A stretch of 64,000 nt of DNA, taken from positions 706,234,341 to 706,298,340 of the forward strand of contig NC_134353.1 of the NCBI RefSeq assembly GCF_048569485.1, read 5' to 3'. The stretch is from Anomaloglossus baeobatrachus. Taxonomy: Eukaryota; Chordata; Amphibia; Anura; Aromobatidae. This document shows, one piece after another, positions 56,443 to 64,000 of the stretch (position 1 is the first letter of the stretch; every line of letters begins with the position of its first letter). The translations under genes and the position numbers were made by a program. The notes beneath the pieces were generated by a model. That model was not told the origin of the DNA and searched no databases. It worked only from the letters and a program-made list of their open reading frames with translations.

Positions 56443-56705
56443 TATAGCTCCCCTCTCCCCAAGGGTACACAGCTCCCCTCCCCTTAAGGGTATACAGCTC
56501 TTCTCCACAAGAGTATACAGCTCTCCTCCCCAAGGGTATACAGCTCACCTCACTGGTATATAGCTCCCCCAAAGGAATACACTGTCCTCCCCTACAAGGG
56601 TATACAGCTGTCTCTTCAAGGGTATACAGCTCCCCTCCCCCAATGGTATACAGCTGTCCTTCCCAACATAGGGTATACAGCTCCCCCCCAAGGGTATATA
56701 GCCCC
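56443..56705. repeat. Minisatellite, about 20-24 bp unit
   Basis: Roughly eleven units of the form AAGGGTATACAGCTCCCCTC with length variation. Confidence 0.88.
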
Positions 56706-56737
56706 CCGATCTGTATATATATATATGTATACAGCTG

Positions 56738-57000
56738 GGGGTGTAAGAGTTAATCACCGTGGCACTACACTGCACAGTTGAATATTGGCAGGTTTCCCGG
56801 AGGGTTGGGGGTATAAGGGTTAATCACCGTGACACTACACGGCAGCATTGAATATTGGGTTTCCCGGCGGGCTGGCGGTGTAAGGGTTAATCACTGTGGC
56901 ACTCCACTGCAGCCTTGAATATTGTTGACTTTCCTGGCAGGCTGGTGGTGTAAGGGTTAATCACTCTGACAGGTTAATCACCGTGACACTACAATGCACG
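56738..57000. repeat. Tandem repeat, 67-70 bp unit, four copies
   Basis: GTGTAAGGGTTAATCAC recurs at about 56741, 56811, 56878 and 56948, each followed by a CACTACAC and TTGAATATTG segment; the last copy is partial. Confidence 0.88.
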
Positions 57001-57739
57001 TGGAGGGGAGGAGTCAGGGGTCACATGATCAGTTCCTCAGCGTATGCAGGACGCGTGTGGTAATGTGGGCGGTGGGCGGAGCCGCGTGTGTTAGTGGGAG
57101 CGGGGGGTGGGATTAGCGAGTAATCACAATGGCTCTTATATATATAGATAAGTGTATGGTTTTTCAACTCAAGACTGATCTCCAAATAGGTGAGAAGGCA
57201 AGAGGTGGCACTGTAAAAATATCAGGCATTTTGCTAACATTTCCAGCCGATGGTGCATGGCTGCGCTTGTTATGCTGGCAAGAAACAGAAGATATTTTAA
57301 CCATTTTTCACTTTCCGTGTGTTCAGAAGCAGTTTGCATAGCTTTTTTTAATGGCATTTCTAATTTTTATCAACACTTTAGACATGAATTTTTTCAAATT
57401 TTGGGAAAAAAAAGATCCAAAATGCTAAAAACACTCACAAGGGACACAAAATAACCCTCCAAAAAGCTTGTATACCGCACTATACAAAATTGCTATAAGC
57501 TGCGGCAGTTATAACGATACGACGTCAGTGCAAACAAACTGCAGAGACAATGCAGTGACGTGGCGGAGACACAGCGCTGGATGCGGGAAAGAAATACTTA
57601 GTTTTTTTTTTATAAACTACTGCAGCTTAAAGCATAAAGTTTTGTGAAAGCGTACAATCCCTTTAACCCTTAAGTGATTTGTCGTGTTTTCCTCCCCTTC
57701 TTCCAAGAGCCAAATATTATTTTTCTGCCACTGTAGCCT
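57001..57739. other. TOP3B intron, nothing recognised
   Basis: CTTATATATATAGATAAG at 57133 is a short palindrome. Otherwise no repeat or gene I can support. Confidence 0.3.
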
Positions 57740-58051
57740 TTAACCCCTTCCTGATGGGACAGTTTTCCATTTTTGTGCTTTCGTTTTTCCTCCTCTTATT
57801 CCAAGAGCCATCACTTTTTTTATTTTTACGTGCATATAGCCATATGAGGACATGGATTTCTGTGGGATGAGTAATACTTTTGAATGACTCCATTCATTCA
57901 CCATGTGATGCACTAGAAAATGGGAAAAAAATGCCAAGGGCTTTGAAATTGCAAAAAAAGTGCAATTCCACAATATTCTATGTTTTTTTATTTACCACAT
58001 GGTTAAACTAACCTTACAATGAGATTCTCCAGGTCAGTTTGATTTTGTATA

Positions 58052-58986
58052 CAGTACAGACCAAAAGTTTGGACACACCTTCTCATTCAAAGAGTTTTCT
58101 TTATTTTCATGACTCTAAAAATTGTAGATTCACATTGAAGGCATCACAACTATGAATTAAAACATGTGGAATGAAATACTTAAAAAAGTGTGAAACAACT
58201 GAAAATATGTCTTATATTCTAGGTTCTTCAAACTAGCCACCTTTTGCTTTGATTACTGCTTTGCACACTCTTGGCATTCTCTTAATGAGCTTCAAGAGGT
58301 AGTCACGGAAATGGTTTTCCAACAGTCTTGAAGGAGTTCCCAGAGATGCGTAGCACTTGTTGGCCCTTTTGCCTTCACTCTGCGGTCCAGCTCACCCCAA
58401 ACCATCTCGATTGGGTTCAGGTCTGGTGACTGTGGAGACCAGGTCATCTGGCGTAGCACCCCATCACTCTCCTTCTTAGTCAAATAGCCCTTACACAGAC
58501 TGGAGGTGTGTTTGGGGTCATTGTCCTGTTGAAAAATATATGATGGTCCAACTAAACGCAAACCAGATGGAATAGCACGCCGCTGCAAGATGCTGTGGTA
58601 GGCATGCTGGTTCTGTATGCCTTTAATTTTGAATAACTGCCCAACGGTGTCACCAGCAAAGCACCCCCACACCATCACACCTCCTCCTCCATGCTTCACG
58701 GTGGGAACCAGGCATGTAGCATCCATCCATTCACCTTTTCTACAAAGACACGGTGGTTGGATCCAAAGATCTCAAATTTGGACTCATCAGACCAAATCAC
58801 AGATTTCCACTGGTCTAATGTCCATTCCTTGTGTTCTTTAGCCCAAACAAGTCTCTTTTGCTTGTTGCCGGTCCTTAGCAGTGGTTTCCTAGCAGCTATT
58901 TTACCATGAAGGCCTGCTGCACAAAGTCTACTCTTAATAGTTGTTCTTGAGATGAGAAGGTGTGTCCAAACTTTTGGTCTGTACTG
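58052..58986 (-). mobile_element. Tc1-like transposon, internally deleted (935 bp)
   Basis: Flanked by TA. Ends CAGTACAGACCAAAAGTTTG and CAAACTTTTGGTCTGTACTG are identical over 20 bases. The length is well below the usual 1.3-1.6 kb, as the N-terminal part of the transposase gene is missing. Confidence 0.93.
58292..58830 (-). pseudogene. Tc1-like transposase with DD38E spacing, truncated
   Basis: Minus strand: SDESKFEIFG-like first Asp block near 58780, then a 144-residue frame with CLVPTVKHGGGGVMVWGCFA, FQQDNDPKHTSSLCKGYL with the second Asp and SPQSPDLNPIEMVWGELD with the Glu. Between the second Asp and the Glu are 38 residues, not the 34 of classical Tc1. A DD38E group (Intruder) has been described in animals. 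The DNA-binding domain is absent and a frameshift lies before the 144-residue block. Confidence 0.88.
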
Positions 58987-59390
58987 TACCGGATTTTTCG
59001 GACCATAAGACGCACTTTTTTCCCCCCAAATGTTGGGGAAAAGTTGGGGGTGCGTCTTATGGTCTGACTATAGGGCTGCTGCCGGGAATCAGGGTGCTGC
59101 GGTGGAGCGGGTCATTGGGGGCACGAGCAGGCTGTAGCAGCCTGCTGTGACCACGTGTGCCCGCTCATTACATATGGACGCCCATCCTCCCGCCCATTTC
59201 TCAGCGCAGAAGCCGGCGATGACAGGTGGGCGGGAGGACGAGTGGAGACGCGCGCATAGTAAAGAGCCGGTCTGCATGATCACCCCTGGCAATTACGGCC
59301 TGGAGGGATCATGTGCGGCTGTATTCAATGCCCCCCGCGCGTCATCATCAGCGTGGGGTGCAGTGAATCAGTGTACTCACCCGTCCCCGT

Positions 59391-59514
59391 GTGTGGAGCC
59401 GTTCCCCCGCAGCACGCGATGTCTTCCTGTCTGTGCCGGTCATCTGATCTGTGCCGGTCAGCTGATCGGCACAGACAGGAAGACATCGCGTGCTGCAGGG
59501 GAACGGCTCCACAC
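59391..59514. repeat. Palindrome, 48-base arms
   Basis: GTGTGGAGCCGTTCCCCCGC ... GTCTGTGCCG and its near-exact inverse CGGCACAGAC ... GGAACGGCTCCACAC, joined by a 28-base loop that holds TGTGCCGGTCA. A CA repeat follows at 59510-59534. Explains similar peptides in opposed frames. Confidence 0.93.
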
Positions 59515-59639
59515 ACACACACACACACACACACAGGTCAGTGGTGCAGAGAGGAAGATGATCGGCTGCAGGGAGTGAGGAAAAGGTGAGTATAAACGTT
59601 TGGTTTTTTTTCTCTGTGCTATAGGATACAGGCCATATA

Positions 59640-60260
59640 CCAGGATGGTATATGAGCACGATGGGGGCATATAGCAGGATGGGAGTATATGAGCAGGAGG
59701 GATGGGGGGGTATATGAACAGGATGGGGGTATATGAACAGGATGGGGGTATATGAACAGGATGGGGGTATATGAACTGGATGGGGGTATATGAACAGGAT
59801 GGGAGTATATGAGCAGGATGGATGGGGGGTATATGAACAGGATGGGAGTATAGGAGCAGGACGGATGGGGGGTATATGAACAGGATGGGGGTATATGAAC
59901 AGGATGGGAGTATATGAGCAGGATGGATGGGGGTATATGAACAGGATGGGGGGTATATGAACAGGATGGGGGTATATGAACAGGATGGGAGTATATGAGC
60001 AGGATGGATGGGGGGTATATGAACAGGATGGGGGTATATGAACAGGATGGGAGTATATGAGCAGGATGGATGGGGGTATATGAACAGGATGGGGGTATAT
60101 GAACAGGATGGGGGTATATGAACAGGATGGGAGAATATGAACAGGGTGGGGGTATATGAATAGGATGGGGTATATGAACAGGATGGGGGAATATGAGCAG
60201 GATGCTGGTATATAAGCAAGATGGGGGTATATGAGCAGGATGGGGGTTTATAGCAGGATC
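59640..60260. repeat. Minisatellite, 18-20 bp unit
   Basis: About 30 units of the form ACAGGATGGGGGTATATGA, with GAGCAGGATGGATGGGGGG variants at intervals. The 253-codon minus-strand frame across it (SYTPILFIYPHP repeats) is a repeat by-product. Confidence 0.93.
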
Positions 60261-60590
60261 ATATACAAGGCAGGAGGATCATTACCAGGATGGGGTACCT
60301 TAGTAGAGAATTTGGGGACATTACCCCCATAACAGTGTCAGCAGCAAATCCTCGCCCCATAACAGTGTGTCATGACCACATTTTTTTGCTTAAAGTTTTA
60401 TTTTCCTATTTTCCTCCTCTAAAACCAGGGTGCGTCTTATAGTCCGGTGCGTCTTATAGTCCGAAAAATACGGTATATAAAACATGTATAGTTTTTTTAT
60501 TATTATTTAAATGGTGAAAAAAAAAAATCAGAAATTTGTAAAAAAATAAATAAATATAAAATAAAATTTGCTTGTTTAACAAGATCCTGA

Positions 60591-61247
60591 AAGGATGTAA
60601 GTTTTTTTCAGCCTATTGGAGATACTGTCTTTCTATTTTTACAAAAGACACAAACACTCCCAAGTCCTCTCTAACATGCAAGCTCAGACATCTTCCAGTA
60701 AACCACCACTCCTGAATTTGTTTTTTTCAGTGCTGAAATGGCGCTTTAAATCTGAGCCCAGTCATATAGTGACCTTCTGTTGGCTTTCCCTTTAACAGAC
60801 GCTGCTCTGGACCCCCCATATTGTGACTGTAATGTCTCACTGGCCGCCGGAAGTCAGAAGTTACGTCACAAGCTCTCAATGTAACCGAGCCAAAACAAGG
60901 CTTCCATAGAGTTGTACTGAGTTGTGACCTCCGGCGCACTCCGTGAAACACTGGAACTGACAGGAGATCACAAATCGCCGGAGACCAACCAAAGCATTAG
61001 TGATATAAGTTGAAGCCGCCATAAGGGGAGTTTATGACAGGGGTCAGGAGACAAATTAAAGCACCACTCAAACGGTGCATTCCAAAAAAAACGCTGAAGG
61101 GGTGCTTTAGGAATTTCATAAATTGGAGGGCTTGGTCGATATTTATCTAATGTGTACGGCAAGCATAAAACAAGAATAAGCAGTGTCCAAAACCTAACTA
61201 GAAGTATTACTATGAATATAAACACATCTGAGTGACTGAAATCTCAC
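60591..61247. other. TOP3B intron, unnamed repeat
   Basis: 60730-61120 looks like a foldback repeat (GCTGAAATGGCGCTTTA near 60733; CTGAAGGGGTGCTTTAG near 61094). The 74- and 85-codon frames on it are not supported. Confidence 0.4.
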
Positions 61248-61397
61248 CTGCGATAGAATCCACAAAATAGTGAAACTTTCTCTTGAAGATATCCAGAGTG
61301 TGTTCCAGGACCTGATGGAAATTTACTTTCCCCTGTGCGATCAGGTTAAGCTGTTTTTCAACTGCACTGCGTATAGTGGGTAAAACCAGCTCAGGAT
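61248..61397 (-). CDS. TOP3B: TOP3B second exon in the window
   Basis: 150 bases, entering with two bases and leaving with one. Encodes [38 protein letters not shown] and [13 protein letters not shown], matching human with a few conservative changes. It belongs to the end of the type IA core, before the zinc ribbons. Acceptor CTTTTAG ends at 61398; donor GTGAGATTTC from 61247. Confidence 0.97.
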
Positions 61398-61601
61398 CTA
61401 AAAGTAAGAAGCAAACAATGACAACCAGAAATACAAAGGAGAGTGAATACATTTGGACAATCTGCTATGAATAGATATAAGATATTGGATTGATAATGAA
61501 TTAACACATCTAATCGTTAGGCATGAACATCCTCTCCCAACAACCACGAGAATATTCTCAGCAGCAGTGCGGTCATTGAAGTCATGTCTTTTTGTACTTA
61601 C

Positions 61602-61730
61602 CTATCTTGTAATAGCCATGTACTAAGACAATGCCCAAACTGGTGGGCTTCAGTCTGCGGCCACTCTCTACTGTAACGTAATTACGCTGGCAGATATTGT
61701 TGATGTGCACTGGGATACTTGCATCCGTTC
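61602..61730 (-). CDS. TOP3B: TOP3B first exon in the window
   Basis: 129 bases, entering with two bases (completing Gly) and leaving with one. Encodes [39 protein letters not shown] and YYKI, almost identical to human. This is part of the type IA core domain downstream of the active-site Tyr. Acceptor CCATTAG ends at 61731; donor GTAAGTACAA from 61601. The preceding exon must lie past 64000. Confidence 0.97.
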
Positions 61731-61849
61731 CTAATGGGCAAAACACAGTATGCTTACATTTATACATGTAAAAGGTACAGCTAAAGTACCAAACTATAAT
61801 TTCTGGCTGGACTGTTGATCAAGAGTCTGCCCTTCAGGCCTCACTGAAT

Positions 61850-62184
61850 CTTACCAACATTGTGAAGGCAACAGGTCCAACTGGATGAAAGGCTCGTTAC
61901 ACGTTACACTAATGTTGGCCGACCCCAGCAATACCGATGGGTCAGGCCAACACTCTAATATGCAACAATTCTCTGGCAACTGATTGATGGGGAAGATGTT
62001 GATAGGGCATGTCAGATTTTGGACTGTCGATCGTTTTTTTTCTCCAAGGGATAAGTCTCCGGTAGAGATGTCTGTGGGCAGATTTCTGATAGAGAACACG
62101 TGTATGGGAGAGATGACAAAATGACTGTCGACTGAACGATTGGCCAAAGCATCATTCGGCCAACTGCCAATTATCGTCTGTCTT
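61850..62184. other. TOP3B intron, dispersed repeat
   Basis: Carries ATGTTGGCCGACCCC, GGGCATGTCAGATTTTGG and ACGATTGGCCAAAGCATC, pieces of a frog repeat I cannot name. The 98-codon minus-strand frame is probably chance. Confidence 0.4.
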
Positions 62185-62187
62185 TAA

Positions 62188-62529
62188 GGCTGCGTGCCCA
62201 CGATCAGTGTTTGCAGCATTTTGGACGCAGAGTGTTTTTGTTAAGTCCAAAATGCTGTGTTGTACAGTGCAAGCACAGAGGAAAAGATTTATAGAAATCC
62301 CATGCCTACTGTGCTTCTTTAATACGCAGCGTAAGCTGACCTGCAGTGTGGTTTTCCCGAGCTGCAGCATGTCAATTTATGCTTGCAGCGACAAGTGTGT
62401 TCTCAGCGGAAGAACACAGCGAAAATCCACTGTGCCCAGAATCCTGATCGTGGTCACGGATGCTGAGTTCTCCCGCAGGAGGGATGACACTGAGTCTAGA
62501 ACACTAGTCCGGATAGTGGGTATGTACCC
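62188..62529. mobile_element. Harbinger-like MITE with TAA duplication
   Basis: TAA on both sides (62185-62187, 62530-62532). Ends GGCTGCGTGCCCACGATC and GTGGGTATGTACCC. Same family as 18105-18471 (both have CAGTGTTTGCAG and AGCTGCAGCATGTC-like blocks). Confidence 0.85.
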
Positions 62530-62618
62530 TAAGATGCCTATTGGCATGTGATCTTCAATATATCTCAGAACATTGCTCATTACGCCTGCACTGGTGCCAT
62601 GCGCTGTCCATTCCCTTA

Positions 62619-62997
62619 AAAAAGAGAATTTTGTTTACTTACCGTAAATTCTTTTTCTTATAGTTCCGACATGGGAGACCCAGACCATGGGTGTATAGCT
62701 TCTGCCTCCGGAGGACACACAAAGTACTACACTAAAAAGTGTAGCTCCTCCCTCCGAGCATATACACCCCCTGGATGACTCACATCTAGCCAGTTTAGTG
62801 CAAAAGCTGAAGGAGGACATCCACCCACAAGTAGAGATAGAGTAAAACCCGGAATAACCGGAACCTCTGTCTACAACAACAGCCGGTGAAAACACATGGA
62901 ACAAGAACTGCCAACAGGCAACAGGAAGGGTGCTGGGTCTCCCATGTCGGAACTATAAGAAAAAGAATTTACGGTAAGTAAACAAAATTCTCTTTTT
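62619..62997. repeat. DIRS terminal repeat and internal complementary region, perfect 65-bp inverted pair
   Basis: 62619-62683 and 62933-62997 are exact reverse complements over 65 bases (containing TTACCGTAAATTC, TTCCGACATGGGAG). A third, looser direct copy lies at 62997-63035. DIRS elements are known to carry such a region complementary to their ends, used to circularise the copy. Confidence 0.92.
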
Positions 62998-63285
62998 CTT
63001 CATCGTTCCTTATGGGAGACCCAGACCATGGGACGTCTCAAAGCAGTCCATGGGTGGGAAATAAATAGAAACTGAGAAGTAGGCAAAACCTAACTTCACA
63101 AATGGGCGACAGCCGCCTGAAGGATGCGTCTGCCCAAGCTCGCATCTGCCGAAGCATGAGCATGCACTTGGTAGTGCTTTGAAAAGGTGTGCAGACTAGA
63201 CCAAGTGGCAGCCTGACAGACCTGCTCAGCCGTAGCCTGGTGCCTGAAAGCTCAAGAGGCACCGACAGCTCTGGTTGAGTGCTCC

Positions 63286-63975
63286 CTAATCCCCGGCGGG
63301 GGGGGGCACCTGAGAACATTGGTAGGCATCGGATAAGGCCGACCTAATCCAACGAGCTAGGGTCGGTTTAGAAGCCGAGAGACCCTTGCGCTGACCTGTG
63401 GTCAGCACAAAAAGAGAGGTGCACCGCCTAAGGGCAGCGGTGCGTGACACATAGATCCGGAGCGCCCGCACCAAATCTAAAGTATGCAACGCTTTCTCAA
63501 AGCGATGCACAGGGGCCGGACAAAGGGAAGGCAATGAAATGTCCTGGTTAAGGTGGAAAGGAGACACCACCTTAGGGAGAAAGTCCGGAGTCGGACGGAG
63601 AACCTCCTTGTCTTGGTGAAAAACCAAAAAGGGTGACTCCGAAGAGAGCGCAGCCAAATCAGAGACTCTCCTGAGAGAAGTTATGGCCACCAGAAAGACC
63701 ACTTTCTGTGAAAGGCGAAACAAAGAAACCTCCCTAAGAGGCTCAAAGGGGGGTTTCTGTAAGGCCGTGAGGACCAGGTTGAGGTCCCAGGGATCCAGAG
63801 GCCGCCGGTAAGGCGGAATGATGTGAGATGCGCCCTGCATGAAGGTGCGCACCTGGGCCAGTCGGGCGATACGCCGCTGGAACAACACTGAAGGAGCCGA
63901 GACCTGTCCCTTGAGGGAATTGAGGGATAGTCCTAGCTGCAGACCGGACTGTAGAAAAGACAGGATGGTCGGCAA
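63286..63975 (-). mobile_element. DIRS tyrosine recombinase region (fossil part)
   Basis: A 229-codon stretch with HIIPPYRRPLDPWDLN, VVFLVAITSLRRVSDLAAL (an Arg-bearing core block of tyrosine recombinases), FPLHLNQDI-like and CPAPVHRFEKALHTLDL segments. The layout is that of DIRS recombinases. The N-terminal part continues beyond the right-hand DNA seen here. Confidence 0.85.
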
Positions 63976-64000
63976 GGAAAACGGCCAAGGAGCATAGCCG

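Larger units (their letters stand above)
58989..60473. mobile_element. TA-flanked MITE with palindrome and minisatellite
   Basis: Starts CCGGATTTTTCGGACCATAA and ends TTATAGTCCGAAAAATACGG, flanked by TA (58987-58988, 60474-60475). GGTGCGTCTTAT occurs near both ends. The left TA is also the right TA of the Tc1 element. Contains a CpG-rich palindrome and a long minisatellite. Confidence 0.85.
57744..60590 (+). mobile_element. TTAA-flanked family, split by two TA insertions
   Basis: TTAA at 57740-57743, then CCCCTTCCTGATGGG, CCAAGAGCCATCAC, CTCCAGGTCAGTTTG up to 58049. The family sequence resumes at 60476 with AAACATGTATAG and AATGGTGAAAAAAAAA. Between them sit a Tc1 and a second TA-flanked element. 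The right end is degraded. Confidence 0.7.
43915..61730 (-). other. TOP3B: TOP3B locus, 3' half (last five coding exons)
   Basis: Gene-level entry. TOP3B is a type IA topoisomerase acting on DNA and RNA, working with TDRD3 and FMRP on mRNPs. Five minus-strand exons encode about the last 350 of some 860 residues, with correct GT/AG borders and consistent phases except for one frame-shifting 2-base expansion in the third exon. The Toprim domain and active-site Tyr lie upstream, off the right edge. Introns hold the L2 LINE, three Tc1 elements and a DIRS copy. PPM1F follows on the same strand, as in human. Confidence 0.95.
62619..64000 (-). mobile_element. DIRS-type retroelement, 3' part (fossil, runs off the right edge)
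   Basis: Same family group and strand as the left-hand copy. From its outer end: terminal repeat, internal complementary region, then the tyrosine recombinase frame. It lies in a TOP3B intron. The recombinase portion seen here looks comparatively little broken over about 230 codons, so this copy appears younger than the one at the left. The remainder is off the window. Confidence 0.85.

Noticed and set aside
59458-60219. 253-codon minus-strand frame rich in SYTPILFIYPHP
   Set aside because: Produced by the 19-base minisatellite; composition and periodicity follow the DNA repeat.
61740-64000. Further TOP3B exons to the right
   Set aside because: The stretch is intronic repeat, a MITE and the DIRS copy; no type IA topoisomerase motif seen.

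Overview
The window is vertebrate nuclear DNA, most likely from a frog or related amphibian with a large genome. It holds parts of two host genes, both on the minus strand, inside a dense nest of transposons. The host proteins are clearly vertebrate. The repeat mix (palindromic TTAA-flanked T2-type MITEs, many TWA-flanked Harbinger-type MITEs, several Tc1 lineages, a mariner, hAT MITEs, an L2-type LINE and DIRS retroelements) is what amphibian genomes carry. Nothing prokaryotic is present.

Host genes. PPM1F (PP2C-type protein phosphatase) reads right to left from its start codon at 31511. Exons lie at 31354-31511, 16555-16694, 9953-10152 and 7379-7567. They join in frame with GT/AG borders to give the first 229 residues; the remaining exons lie beyond the left edge. 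Upstream of it, also on the minus strand, is the 3' end of TOP3B (DNA/RNA topoisomerase III beta). Its exons lie at 61602-61730, 61248-61397, 56240-56342, 50165-50366 and 43961-44430, about the last 350 residues; the 5' half lies beyond the right edge. In human the two genes are also neighbours on one strand (22q11.22), so this is a conserved linkage. One TOP3B exon (56240-56342) carries a 2-base expansion that shifts the frame, although all sequence around it is conserved. This is either a sequence or assembly error or a real lesion.

Layout. 1-5567: fossil DIRS element, minus strand, set into a TTAA-flanked repeat. 5568-31353: PPM1F introns, holding a hAT foldback MITE with a 65-unit TA core, a triple nest (Tc1 containing Harbinger containing a T2 palindrome), a near-full Tc1, a TA-flanked MITE, a mariner inside a T2-like element, and a cluster of Harbinger-type MITEs at 26.5-30.6 kb. 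31354-31640: PPM1F exon 1 and CpG-rich promoter. 31.7-43.9 kb: intergenic, with a minisatellite-bearing hAT-like repeat, two opposed copies of a 1.2-kb TTAA-flanked family, and Tc1 remnants. 43.9-61.7 kb: TOP3B exons and introns, with a Tc1 whose transposase has a single premature stop, an L2-type LINE with a 2A-like motif, another Tc1 split by a Harbinger-type MITE, and a DD38E Tc1 set end to end with a second TA-flanked element. 62.6-64.0 kb: a second DIRS copy, same strand, lying inside TOP3B.

Apart from the two host genes, nearly every long open frame is a transposase or reverse transcriptase remnant, or a by-product of tandem or palindromic repeats. No RNA genes, CRISPR arrays or operons were found. 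Element family names rest on termini, target duplications and protein motifs read by eye; no database was searched.
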